Source: Parcubacteria group bacterium 21-54-25 (GTDB lineage: Bacteria > Patescibacteriota > Minisyncoccia > Phycocordibacterales > Phycocordibacteraceae). Taken from it: 33,126 bases of DNA. This document shows, in pieces, positions 13,257 to 21,094 of this stretch. Location: contig NCBJ01000009.1 of the NCBI GenBank assembly GCA_002255585.1, forward strand, positions 1-33,126, in the 5' to 3' direction. The notes below the pieces were generated by a model that was not told the DNA's origin, ran no database searches, and was given only the letters and a program-made list of their open reading frames with translations. Every line of letters starts with the position of its first letter. Position 1 is the stretch's first letter. The translations under genes were made by a program, and so were the position numbers.

Positions 13257-15347
13257 CTACACGTCGAGTGTTGCGGTCTTCGCATTGCTTTGGATGAAGC
13301 TTTTGCGCGAAGCGACATCCGTGCCCATGAGTACATCAAAAATACGATCCGCCTCCTGTGCGTCCTCTATGGTAACGCGCTTCAAGACACGTTGCGTGGG
13401 ATCCATTGTCGTCTCCCATAACTCCGACGGATTCATTTCACCCAACCCTTTGTAGCGCTGGATATTTGCTTTGGTTGACTTCTTTACCTTAGTCTCCTCG
13501 GTTTCTTCTTCGGGTGCAGCATCGTCTCCCTCTTCGGCTACGCCCCCAACCTCAGCAGGAGCGACACCCATATTTTTCAAAATGAGATCTTTTTCTGCAT
13601 CGGTATAGGCGTATCGTACGTCCTTGCCGCGCGCGATTTTGTACAACGGCGGCTGTGCAATATAGATGAAGCCCCCATCAACTACCGGTCGAAAGTGGCG
13701 ATAGAACAGCGTAAGCAGGAGTGTGCGTATGTGCGCACCGTCGACATCGGCATCGGTCGCAATAATGATTTTGTGGTAGCGCAGCTTCGTAAGGTCAAAC
13801 ACGTCTCCGATAGCCGTGCCGAGTGCCACCACCAGCGCTCTAATCTCGACCGAAGCAAGCATACGATCAATGCGTGCACGTTCAACATTTAAAATCTTAC
13901 CGCGGAGCGGAAGGATTGCCTGCGTGCGACGATCGCGGCCTTGTTTGGAGGAGCCGCCGGCCGAGTCTCCCTCAACGATAAAGAGTTCGGCTTCTTCTGG
14001 TGCCTTTACTTGGCAATCCGCAAGTTTTCCAGGAAGGGTCATCCCTTCGAGCGCGCCCTTCCTCAGCACAGAGTCTTTCGCTGCTTTCGCGGCCTTACGT
14101 GCCTTGAGTGCGAGCAGCACTTTATTTATAATCGCACGCGCATCATCAGGATTTTCTTCAAGAAATGAGGAGAGCGCGGAGCCAAAAACAGTCGCAACGG
14201 CGCTCTGTGCCTCGGTACTTCCGAGCTTGCCTTTGGTCTGTCCCTCAAACTGTATCTCCGGCAGCTTCACAGAAATAACTGCGGTAATACCTTCAAGCAC
14301 GTCATCACCAGTAAAATTTTCGTCTTTTTCTTTAATAATGTTCGCTGCGCGACCATAGGCGTTTAGTGAGCGGGTAAGGGCGGTCTTGAAGCCGGTTACG
14401 TGCGTGCCGCCCTCGCTGTTATACGTGTTGTTTGCAAAGGCCGTAATGCGCGGCGTGATGTCGTCTACGTACTGAAACGCAACTTCAACCATAACGTTAT
14501 CCTGCTCCTTATCAACGTAAAAGATGTTTTTGTGAATGGGCGCTTGGCGCTTGTTGTAAAACGCAACGAGCGACCTCAGTCCCCCCTCAAAATAAAAGGT
14601 GGTGGAGGGCGTCTCGAAACCGTGCTCACGAACAAAAATGCGGTCCGTGTCGAAGGCACGCTTCTGATCGGCTTCGCGCGCATCGATAACACTAATGCGC
14701 GTCCCTTTTACCAGATACGCCTGCTGCCGCAAGTGGTTCACAATCTTGTCCCAGTTCCACACGATACCTTCTTTGAAAATAGTGGCGTCTGGTTTAAAGA
14801 GTACGATTGTGCCGTGCTCTTTCGTCGTACCGATTTTTTTTACCTTGGCGAGTACCTTGCCGATTTTGTACTCTTGCATGTGCATGCCGCCATCCTGGTG
14901 CACCACGACTTTCGCGTGCTCCGAGAGCGCATTGACAACCGATGCGCCAACGCCGTGGAGACCTCCCGAGACTTTGTATGCGGCGTTGTCGAACTTGCCG
15001 CCAGCGTGGAGCGTCGTCATAATCGTTTCGAGCGCCGAAACTTTTGTTTTCGGGTGAATACCGACAGGAATACCGTTGCCGTTGTCCGCAACACGCACGT
15101 ACCCGTCCGGAAGAAGCGCGACCTCAATAGTGTCACAGCGCCCGGCCATCGCCTCGTCCCGCGCATTATCAAAAATCTCCCACACAAGATGGTGCAGCCC
15201 TTCTGGACCTGTGGTGCCGATGTACATGCCCGGGCGCTTTCTGACCGGCTCAAGCCCTTCGAGCACTTGGATGGAAGAGGCGTCGTACGCTTTCGCGGCA
15301 CCTGTGGTGCCGCGCTTTTTTGCTTCTTTCTCGTCGTTCTTAGCCAT
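13257..15347 (-). CDS. gyrB: DNA gyrase subunit B
   Basis: A 696-residue type II topoisomerase ATPase subunit; with GyrA (not in this window) it introduces negative supercoils. GHKL domain: EIFDNARDEA (57-66), DNGNGIPV (88-95) and SGGLHGVGASVVNALS (127-142). TOPRIM domain: EGDSAGG (459-465) and DADVDGAHI (532-540), then QPPLYK (565-570) and RYKGLGEMNP (631-640). An acidic, low-complexity insertion (about 604-620, rich in Glu and Asp) lies between the last two, at a place where the enzyme is normally short. QPPLYK and the gene's ending favour GyrB over ParE, but ParE cannot be fully excluded. Start: ATG at 15347. TGC-TATACT (15377-15372) gives a leader of roughly 17 nt without a Shine-Dalgarno site. 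Confidence 0.94.
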   Translation of the reverse strand: MAKNDEKEAKKRGTTGAAKAYDASSIQVLEGLEPVRKRPGMYIGTTGPEGLHHLVWEIFDNARDEAMAGRCDTIEVALLPDGYVRVADNGNGIPVGIHPKTKVSALETIMTTLHAGGKFDNAAYKVSGGLHGVGASVVNALSEHAKVVVHQDGGMHMQEYKIGKVLAKVKKIGTTKEHGTIVLFKPDATIFKEGIVWNWDKIVNHLRQQAYLVKGTRISVIDAREADQKRAFDTDRIFVREHGFETPSTTFYFEGGLRSLVAFYNKRQAPIHKNIFYVDKEQDNVMVEVAFQYVDDITPRITAFANNTYNSEGGTHVTGFKTALTRSLNAYGRAANIIKEKDENFTGDDVLEGITAVISVKLPEIQFEGQTKGKLGSTEAQSAVATVFGSALSSFLEENPDDARAIINKVLLALKARKAAKAAKDSVLRKGALEGMTLPGKLADCQVKAPEEAELFIVEGDSAGGSSKQGRDRRTQAILPLRGKILNVERARIDRMLASVEIRALVVALGTAIGDVFDLTKLRYHKIIIATDADVDGAHIRTLLLTLFYRHFRPVVDGGFIYIAQPPLYKIARGKDVRYAYTDAEKDLILKNMGVAPAEVGGVAEEGDDAAPEEETEETKVKKSTKANIQRYKGLGEMNPSELWETTMDPTQRVLKRVTIEDAQEADRIFDVLMGTDVASRKSFIQSNAKTATLDV

Positions 15348-15371
15348 ATTTTGTAGCGTTTGGTTACCCAC

Positions 15372-15377
15372 AGTATA
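15372..15377 (-). promoter_or_regulatory. Extended -10 box for gyrB
   Basis: TGC-TATACT, ending 24 nt before the ATG, so this gene should have a short leader, unlike most others here. Confidence 0.5.
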
Positions 15378-15436
15378 GCACAAATACCCAGGCAGTGTTC
15401 CCCTTCTCGCTGTGACTATAAAAACCGCAATCCCCA

Positions 15437-15459
15437 ACCTAGAAAATATTAGCCTAGGT
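15437..15459 (-). terminator. Weak hairpin at the end of the histidine phosphatase gene
   Basis: ACCTAG (15437-15442) pairs with CTAGGT (15454-15459), 11-nt loop, overlapping the stop codon. It could close the pheS-pheT operon but is short. Confidence 0.35.
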
Positions 15460-16078
15460 GCGCTTGGTCGTTCCAGGTAATGAGCTGCCAGAGATTCTTT
15501 TCTGAATCGTAGCGAGCGTAAGTGATACCAGTGTTGTTTACGACGAGTCGACGAAACATCGCTGCAAAATTCTCTTTGGAGAACGTTTCTTGGAGCGCCA
15601 TGACCCCCAGGAACGTCCGCAGGAAGCCTCCGTGCGTCACAACGCAGAGACTGTTCCCCGAATGCTGCTCAAGAAACACTATCGCTTTCTTAACACGCGC
15701 CACAAGCTCGTTAAAGGTCTCCTCGTCCTCGTATCGATAGTCACCGTCAGAAGAACCGAAGACCTGCCGCATCGTCTCCTGGAGTTCGGGGTCGTGATAC
15801 TCTCGTCCTCGAAAGCTTGCAGGTACCATCCATTCAACAAAGAGATCACTCTGCTCTATCGGCAAGCCTGTCTGTGTGGCAATCGCCTGCGCCGTATCTA
15901 GTGCCCGTGGAAACGTGCTTGAAACGACGGTGTCTATGCCCAATTTCCCAACTCTTTCTGCAGCGCGAGCGGCCTGTGCGTGGCCATTCTCGGTCAGCGA
16001 GGCGGTGTGGTCGTGAAAGACGCGACGTGCATTCTCCACGCTCTCCCCGTGCCGGACGAAATAAATATGTTTCTCCAT
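15449..16078 (-). CDS. Histidine phosphatase family protein (phosphoglycerate mutase-like)
   Basis: A 209-residue member of the histidine phosphatase superfamily. The catalytic His10 is in FVRHGES (7-13), Arg58 in SSTFPRALDTA (53-63), and the second histidine, His149, in THGGFLR (148-154). Family members include cofactor-dependent phosphoglycerate mutases and many small-molecule phosphatases. This one lacks the longer insertions of true GpmA (about 230-250 residues), so a phosphatase of unknown substrate is more likely. It begins 2 nt after the pheT stop and is third in the pheS-pheT operon. Start: ATG at 16078. Confidence 0.87.
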   Translation of the reverse strand: MEKHIYFVRHGESVENARRVFHDHTASLTENGHAQAARAAERVGKLGIDTVVSSTFPRALDTAQAIATQTGLPIEQSDLFVEWMVPASFRGREYHDPELQETMRQVFGSSDGDYRYEDEETFNELVARVKKAIVFLEQHSGNSLCVVTHGGFLRTFLGVMALQETFSKENFAAMFRRLVVNNTGITYARYDSEKNLWQLITWNDQAHLG

Positions 16079-16080
16079 AG

Positions 16081-17262
16081 TTAGCGAACCTCGTATCCTT
16101 TCTGGGCGTTCAATGCGTGCGTAACTTTTTCCACGTAGCCGTTCACTTCGTCGTCAGTGAGCGTGCGATCAAACGCCTGAAACACGAGCCGAAACGCATA
16201 AGAGGTGCGCTCGTTTTTTGCGTACGAATCGAATTGGTCGATTCGTACGAGGAGGTCTCCCGCGTGTGCACGAATAACGGTCTCGATAGCAGCGCTAGTC
16301 GTACCTTCGGGCGTCCACAGCGCAATGTCGCGTAACACGAACGGGTAGACCGAGAATGGTTTGTAGGGACCCAGTTCGTAGCGCGTAGGCGTATAGTCCT
16401 TACCGTAGTCTTCAAGTGCCGCAGCCGAGAGGTTGTCGACCGTGCCACCCTTCTCTCCCCACTCTGGTACGCGCTCGGTCATACGAAGCTCGAGATACTC
16501 ACCGGATTTTGGAAAGACTGAACCGACTTCAAACAGCTTTGGCCGCTGCCCGGGTGCGAGCACGAGAGGCGCGTGTTGCTTCGCTCGTACCAGTGCATCG
16601 ACCAAGCCCTCCTCGAGACTCGTGCGCAGAAACGGACGCGTCTTGTCCATAGGGTTCGCAAGCTCGACGTCGCCGCTTTTTGTGAACGACTGCGTCGAGA
16701 CTTCAGTGAACCCCTGCTCGACAAGCTGGTCTTTCATGCGCTCAATGCCGCGGAAGCGCGCTTGGTCGGGCACGGCCGCAGGCGGCTGGAGCGCAACTGC
16801 CGGTACGCGGTCATAGCCGACAATCTGCCCAACTTCCTCTGCGACATCCTCGAGAATGGCGATATCGGTACGCGGTGACGGTGCGGTCACGTGGAGTGCC
16901 TCGCCGTCTTCCTCTACACAAAATCGCAGACGACGGAACACGTCGAGCACTTCATCGTGCGAAAAATCGGAACCGAGGATCGCATTTATTCCCACGACCG
17001 TCACCGCAACCCTCGGAGAGTCTCCGTACTCCGGAGCAGCAACGTTAGTAAGAGGTAGATCGAGAATAGCCGCGAGCTCACACGCAATACCTTCTATGGT
17101 TGAACAGTCGACAGTACGGTTTGGCAAGACTTTCACATCGAGCGTATCGCCCTCCACACTCTCAACTTCAAACGCGTGAAAAGTAAACGCGTCAGCAATG
17201 TCTGAAATACTTGGCAGCGATTTGTCGAAATATGCCTGCAATTCTGCGCGAGTAACTTTCAT
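16081..17262 (-). CDS. pheT: Phenylalanyl-tRNA synthetase beta subunit, minimal form
   Basis: A 393-residue PheT, about half the usual 780-800. Present: the B1 fold (about 1-75, with LNRT-like VLPNRTVDCSTIEGIA), the B5 domain (about 85-158, ending TAPSPRTDIAILEDVAEEV), a core resembling the catalytic-like B6/B7 region (about 160-290, LANPMDKTRPFLRTSL) and the C-terminal FDX-ACB anticodon-binding domain (about 298-393, PFSVYPFVLRDIALW). Missing: the EMAP/tRNA-bind domain near the N-terminus and the whole B3/B4 editing domain. The enzyme should charge tRNA-Phe but not clear mischarged Tyr-tRNA in cis. It overlaps pheS by ATGA and is followed after 2 nt by a histidine phosphatase. Confidence 0.92.
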   Translation of the reverse strand: MKVTRAELQAYFDKSLPSISDIADAFTFHAFEVESVEGDTLDVKVLPNRTVDCSTIEGIACELAAILDLPLTNVAAPEYGDSPRVAVTVVGINAILGSDFSHDEVLDVFRRLRFCVEEDGEALHVTAPSPRTDIAILEDVAEEVGQIVGYDRVPAVALQPPAAVPDQARFRGIERMKDQLVEQGFTEVSTQSFTKSGDVELANPMDKTRPFLRTSLEEGLVDALVRAKQHAPLVLAPGQRPKLFEVGSVFPKSGEYLELRMTERVPEWGEKGGTVDNLSAAALEDYGKDYTPTRYELGPYKPFSVYPFVLRDIALWTPEGTTSAAIETVIRAHAGDLLVRIDQFDSYAKNERTSYAFRLVFQAFDRTLTDDEVNGYVEKVTHALNAQKGYEVR

Positions 17263-17993
17263 ACCTTTTTCTCACTAAATCCGTATGTAAAACGTACGTC
17301 GCCCGAGTGGAAGAGCCGCACGTCGGGAACGCCGTACTTCACCATGATGAGCCGCTCAAGCCCGCCGCCAAACGCAAACCCGGCAACCTGTTCCGGATCG
17401 AGCCCAGCACTTTTTATAACGTTCGGGTGGAACATTCCCGCCCCGGCCACTTCGAGCCAGGCACTCTCTTTGCCCGGCGCCTCGAACCAAACGTCCACTT
17501 CGACTGACGGCTCGGTGAAGCCAAAAAAGCTCGGGCGGAAACGTATCCTTGCGTCCGGCCCCAGGTACTCACGATAAAATCGTTCAAGCGTACCTTTCAA
17601 GTGGGCGAGCGTGACGCTGCCCGTAGGTCCGACCGCAAATCCATCGATCTGGTAGAACTGCGCCTCATGCGTGGCGTCGGTCGCTTCATTACGAAACACC
17701 TTGCCCGGCATGATGCGACGCAACTCGGTACCACCCTCCTTTGCAAGCCGTTCGAGCTCACGAAACGATACCGAGGTCGCGTGTGTGCGCAAAAGCTCCC
17801 CCGGGGCACCCTTGAGCCAGAACGTGTCTTGCATGCTCCGCGCTGGGTGATTAGGCGGAATGTTCAGCCCGTTGAAAACGTGGTCTTCGTCCTCAAGCTC
17901 GGGGCCATACGCGACCCCAAACCCCATACGACCAAAAACGTCCGCGATGTCGCGGGTGGCAATAGTAAGCGGATGCAAACGCCCTTGTTGCAT
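17259..17993 (-). CDS. pheS: Phenylalanyl-tRNA synthetase alpha subunit, compact form
   Basis: A 244-residue class II synthetase subunit that charges tRNA-Phe together with PheT. Class II core: GRLHPLTIATRDI at the start, motif 2 (KVFRNEATDATHEAQFYQID, about 97-116), and motif 3 (FAFGGGLERLIMVKYGVPDV, about 206-225). The family's N-terminal coiled-coil arm (about 80 residues in E. coli PheS, 327 aa), which touches tRNA, is absent. Start: ATG at 17993 is chosen over ATG 18011 because TATACT (18006-18001) ends seven nt before it; the longer form would begin upstream of the predicted transcript. Confidence 0.93.
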   Translation of the reverse strand: MQQGRLHPLTIATRDIADVFGRMGFGVAYGPELEDEDHVFNGLNIPPNHPARSMQDTFWLKGAPGELLRTHATSVSFRELERLAKEGGTELRRIMPGKVFRNEATDATHEAQFYQIDGFAVGPTGSVTLAHLKGTLERFYREYLGPDARIRFRPSFFGFTEPSVEVDVWFEAPGKESAWLEVAGAGMFHPNVIKSAGLDPEQVAGFAFGGGLERLIMVKYGVPDVRLFHSGDVRFTYGFSEKKV

Positions 17994-18000
17994 GCAATCA

Positions 18001-18006
18001 AGTATA
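18001..18006 (-). promoter_or_regulatory. -10 box for pheS-pheT
   Basis: TATACT, 7 nt before the ATG at 17993. It moves the pheS start six codons downstream of the longest frame. Confidence 0.6.
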
Positions 18007-18102
18007 CGCATTTACACTGTTTTTCCAAAACGTGTCACTCACTCCCTCTACCGGGCACGCTATGCGATGCTGCTGTATTTCATAGCAAAAATCTGTTGCT
18101 TC

Positions 18103-18111
18103 TGTTACTAT
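18103..18111 (+). promoter_or_regulatory. Extended -10 box for the glycosyltransferase gene
   Basis: TGT-TACTAT, hexamer 18106-18111, 6 nt before the ATG at 18118. No clear -35, as expected of an extended -10 promoter. Confidence 0.55.
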
Positions 18112-18117
18112 CCTTGT

Positions 18118-19362
18118 ATGAGCTGGGGGCCCGATCTCCTTATATACCCGTTTCTTTTTATTGCGATTTACTTCGAGACTTTTCTGCTAGTCACGTTTCT
18201 TTCGGCACCGGCGCGGGCGCGTCGCAAGCGCAGAATATCTAATTCCACACCACGCGTCGCTATCATTGTCCCTTGTTATAACGAAGAGCGGACGGTCGCG
18301 GCGACGGTCAAGTCACTTTTGGCGCTTGACTATCCGCGCGAGAAACTCACTGTCGTACTGGTCGATGACGGCTCAACCGATAGCACTCCAAAAGTCATGG
18401 CGCATTTCAAGGAGATCCCGCAAGTCACTATTATCCGAAAAGAAAACGGTGGGAAACACACCGCGCTAAATGCAGGGATACGCGCCGTACCGAATGCAGA
18501 ACTGATCGGCTGTTTGGACGCCGATTCATTTGTCGAACCCGATGCACTTCGAGAGGTTGTCGCGTGTTTTGCAGAGCCCGAGGTTATGGCAACGACCGCG
18601 GCGATGTCAGTGCATGAGCCGAAGACTATTTTTGAGCGTGTGCAGCACGCTGAATACATTTTTGGCATTACGGTACGACACATTCTCTCCACCATTAATG
18701 GACTCTATGTGACGCCGGGACCATTCTCACTGTATCGAGCAACGGTGTTTGAACAGCTCGGAGGATTTATCGCAGCCCATCAGACCGAGGACATGGAAAT
18801 GGCGCTACGCATGCAACGCGCGCATATGGTAATTGAAAACGCACCGCGTGCGCGCGTCTATACCAAGGTGCCACGCACGCTTCCAAAACTACTTACACAA
18901 CGGACACGCTGGACCAGTGGTTTCCTGCGTAATGTCATTTTCAGCTACCGCGACCTCATTGCTAACCCACGCCACGGGGCGCTTGGTTTGGTGGTCCTCC
19001 CATTTGCCCTGCTTTCATTTGCCAGTGGCGTACTGCTTTTTGGTACCGCAATCTTTCTTTTTGGACAGCAAACTGCCCACATGATCTCAGTTACCAGCGG
19101 TATTCCCCTCTCATACACACTCGCGCCACGACTACACTTCGGCTGGTTTTATCTGCCAATAAGCGGCCTACTGCTTCTGAGCGGTTCTATCCTCCTTATC
19201 ACCATGACATTCATGATTATTGGAAAACGGATGTCGCACACTCCCGGTAGACTTATACCAAACGTTCTTGTCTATCTTTTACTTTATGGATTTGTCTCTC
19301 CGTTATGGCTGTTCCGCGCAATGGCGGATACGGTTACCGGTACGCATCGTACGTGGCGCTAA
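18118..19362 (+). CDS. Membrane processive glycosyltransferase, GT2 family
   Basis: A 414-residue polymerising glycosyltransferase. N-terminal membrane segment (about 7-29), then the GT-A fold: VAIIVPCYNEE (47-57), LVDDGSTDST (81-90), LDADSF (133-138, the DxD), TEDMEMALRM (223-232) and QRTRW (261-265), the Q-x-x-R-W motif of processive enzymes. Three to four membrane segments follow (about 285-395). This is the layout of poly-N-acetylglucosamine, cellulose and hyaluronan synthases, which make and extrude polysaccharide. The product cannot be told from sequence. Start: ATG at 18118 fits an extended -10; the long frame upstream runs through pheS and is spurious. It is followed after 12 nt by a thioredoxin-fold protein. 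Confidence 0.88.
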   Translation: MSWGPDLLIYPFLFIAIYFETFLLVTFLSAPARARRKRRISNSTPRVAIIVPCYNEERTVAATVKSLLALDYPREKLTVVLVDDGSTDSTPKVMAHFKEIPQVTIIRKENGGKHTALNAGIRAVPNAELIGCLDADSFVEPDALREVVACFAEPEVMATTAAMSVHEPKTIFERVQHAEYIFGITVRHILSTINGLYVTPGPFSLYRATVFEQLGGFIAAHQTEDMEMALRMQRAHMVIENAPRARVYTKVPRTLPKLLTQRTRWTSGFLRNVIFSYRDLIANPRHGALGLVVLPFALLSFASGVLLFGTAIFLFGQQTAHMISVTSGIPLSYTLAPRLHFGWFYLPISGLLLLSGSILLITMTFMIIGKRMSHTPGRLIPNVLVYLLLYGFVSPLWLFRAMADTVTGTHRTWR

Positions 19363-19374
19363 CCACTGTTTCGC

Positions 19375-20055
19375 ATGTCGCTCCTTACCCGAAACGCCGT
19401 TCTTGCGCTAGGCATCACACTGCTCATCATAGGCACAGTTACCTATGCGGTGCATTACATGGATCAACAACGACTTGCGGACATCACCGCAATCGAGGCG
19501 CGACTTTCCACAGACACGCTCTCACTTGAGACGCAGTTCTCCCTCCTGGAAAACGCGCCGTGCGAAAACCTTTCTGAAGGAACTTCTTTTTCGAAGGAAC
19601 TCTCCGACCTTGGCGACCGGCTATCGTTTGCGGAAGGACGGCTGGGAAGCAATGACCCGCAGGTGGTGCAGCTCAAGAAAGAGTACGTACTGCTTGAAAT
19701 TCGCGATTATCTCCTCATGCAAAAACTTTCGAAAACCTGCGCAGTTAAACCGGTTACGGTTCTCTATTTTTACTCAAATGCTGGCGACTGCAGCGCCTGC
19801 GACCGAGCGGGCTATGCGCTCTCCTATCTGCGCCAAACCTATCCGCACCTGCGCGTCTATTCGTTTGACTACAACCTCGATTTAGGTGCTCTAAAAACGC
19901 TTGTCGCGGTAGAGAAAGTGAAAGATACTCTTCCTGCATTTGTCATTCAAGGGAAGCTGTCTTATGGCTTCACGTCGCTCACCAAATTGGAGGCGGCGTT
20001 CCCCAAGAGCGCGTTCGCCACCAGTACGGCGACGAGCACTGTCGGTACAAATTAG
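19375..20055 (+). CDS. Membrane-anchored thioredoxin-fold protein
   Basis: A 226-residue protein with one N-terminal membrane segment (about 7-27), a helical region (about 31-120) and a C-terminal thioredoxin-like domain (about 125-210): VTVLYFYSNAGDCSACDRAG with active-site CSAC (139-142) and a likely cis-proline in TLPAF (185-189). Two further cysteines (63 and 122) lie in the helical part. Location outside the membrane is likely, so it may form or reduce disulfides in envelope proteins. It is 12 nt behind the glycosyltransferase, probably cotranscribed. The Thr/Ser tail is of low complexity. Confidence 0.75.
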   Translation: MSLLTRNAVLALGITLLIIGTVTYAVHYMDQQRLADITAIEARLSTDTLSLETQFSLLENAPCENLSEGTSFSKELSDLGDRLSFAEGRLGSNDPQVVQLKKEYVLLEIRDYLLMQKLSKTCAVKPVTVLYFYSNAGDCSACDRAGYALSYLRQTYPHLRVYSFDYNLDLGALKTLVAVEKVKDTLPAFVIQGKLSYGFTSLTKLEAAFPKSAFATSTATSTVGTN

Positions 20056-20077
20056 CAGCGGCCCTGCGAGCCGCTGC
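20055..20077 (+). terminator. Hairpin after the thioredoxin-fold gene
   Basis: GCAGCGGC (20055-20062) pairs with GCCGCTGC (20070-20077), 7-nt loop, then ATTTTG. It starts at the last base of the stop codon and lies 23 nt before tRNA-Thr. Confidence 0.65.
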
Positions 20078-20100
20078 ATTTTGTGCTATCGTGCTTTCAC

Positions 20101-20176
20101 GCCGGGATAGCTCAGTTGGTAGAGCAGCTCACTTGTAATGAGCAGGTCGTCGGTTCGAGCCCGACTCTCGGCTCCA
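20101..20176 (+). tRNA. tRNA-Thr (anticodon UGU)
   Basis: A 76-nt cloverleaf, acceptor GCCGGGA/TCTCGGC with one G-U pair, encoded CCA. The anticodon arm GCTCA-CTTGTAA-TGAGC gives anticodon TGT (ACA codons). The 3' end is 3 nt from the stop codon of the converging gnd gene. Confidence 0.95.
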
Positions 20177-20179
20177 TTA

Positions 20180-21088
20180 TTATTTTGATCCGTCAATAGC
20201 GTGCCCGCCAAACTTATTGCGCATGGCGGCAAGCAGTTTCGTTGCAAAATTCGTCTCGCCTTTTTGTGACGCGAGCCGCACGTCAAATGACGCCTGGATG
20301 CTCGGCATCGGCAGGTTGAGATCCTTTGCGGTTTCGAGTGCCCAGCGCGCTTCGCCTGACTCCGCCACCACGCCGTCGATGCCGTCGAGTGTTGGGTTTT
20401 CTTTGAGCGCGTCGCGCGAGAGCCCATTCAACCACGATGTAATGACACTTTTGTGCTGCCATACCTCCCCAGCCTCGCCCAAATCAAGCGCAGCATACGG
20501 CCCGTCCTTAAGCAATCGGTATCCTTCGGCGAGGCTTTCCATAATGCCGTACTCGATTGCGTTATGCGTCATCTTGACAAAGTGTCCGGCGCCGGACGGA
20601 CCAAAGTAGCGGTGCGCTCCCTCCGGGAGCGCAAGCGTGTCGAGCACCGGCGTCACTGCTGTATACGCACTCTTTTCTCCGCCCGCCATCATAGAAAAAC
20701 CGTTCTGATACCCCCATACACCACCGCTCGTACCTACATCTACAAGCGCCATGCCTGCCGCGGCCATGCGCTCCGCGCGTTTTTTGGTCAGGCGGTAATC
20801 AGAGTTACCGCCGTCAATAATAATGCTCCCCTTAGGTAGGAGGGCGAGCCACGCATCAAGTTCGGCATCAACAACACTCGCGGGCACCATGAGCCACAAC
20901 ACCGGCATTTCGGCACCAAATGCTGAAACCATTTCTTCTTTGGTATACGCGCCTGTCATGCCAAGCGCCTTCATTTCATCCACAGGGCCAGCTGAACGAT
21001 TGTGTGCGATGACACGGTGTCCTGCTTCGTGTAATTTGCGGGCAATCTGCGAGCCCATGCGCCCAAGTCCGACAATAGCGATAGTCAT
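20180..21088 (-). CDS. gnd: 6-phosphogluconate dehydrogenase, short (decarboxylating) form
   Basis: A 302-residue enzyme that oxidises and decarboxylates 6-phosphogluconate to ribulose 5-phosphate. Rossmann motif GLGRMG (7-12); NRS (30-32), which in the family contacts the NADP phosphate; IDGGNSDY (91-98); DVGTSGGVWG (117-126); and catalytic Lys172 and Asn176 in FVKMTHNAIEYG. It is the 300-residue type that lacks the extended C-terminal domain of E. coli Gnd (468). It starts 6 nt after pgl, which makes its substrate, so the two form an operon. The stop codon lies 3 nt from the 3' end of tRNA-Thr on the other strand. Confidence 0.93.
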   Translation of the reverse strand: MTIAIVGLGRMGSQIARKLHEAGHRVIAHNRSAGPVDEMKALGMTGAYTKEEMVSAFGAEMPVLWLMVPASVVDAELDAWLALLPKGSIIIDGGNSDYRLTKKRAERMAAAGMALVDVGTSGGVWGYQNGFSMMAGGEKSAYTAVTPVLDTLALPEGAHRYFGPSGAGHFVKMTHNAIEYGIMESLAEGYRLLKDGPYAALDLGEAGEVWQHKSVITSWLNGLSRDALKENPTLDGIDGVVAESGEARWALETAKDLNLPMPSIQASFDVRLASQKGETNFATKLLAAMRNKFGGHAIDGSK

Positions 21089-21094
21089 ACTGTG

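Noticed and set aside
14400-15356. A 318-codon plus-strand open frame
   Set aside because: It lies wholly antisense to gyrB, has no recognisable domain and a composition expected of the shadow of a conserved gene.
15449-16078. True phosphoglycerate mutase (gpmA)
   Set aside because: The histidine phosphatase core is clear, but the length and insertions do not match GpmA, so only the superfamily is called.
17994-18117. T-box or attenuator leader upstream of pheS
   Set aside because: The -10 box ends 7 nt before the ATG, leaving no room for a leader, and no T-box sequence or terminator is seen.
17601-18242. A 213-codon plus-strand frame reaching into the glycosyltransferase region
   Set aside because: Most of it is antisense to pheS, and the rest is out of frame with the glycosyltransferase.
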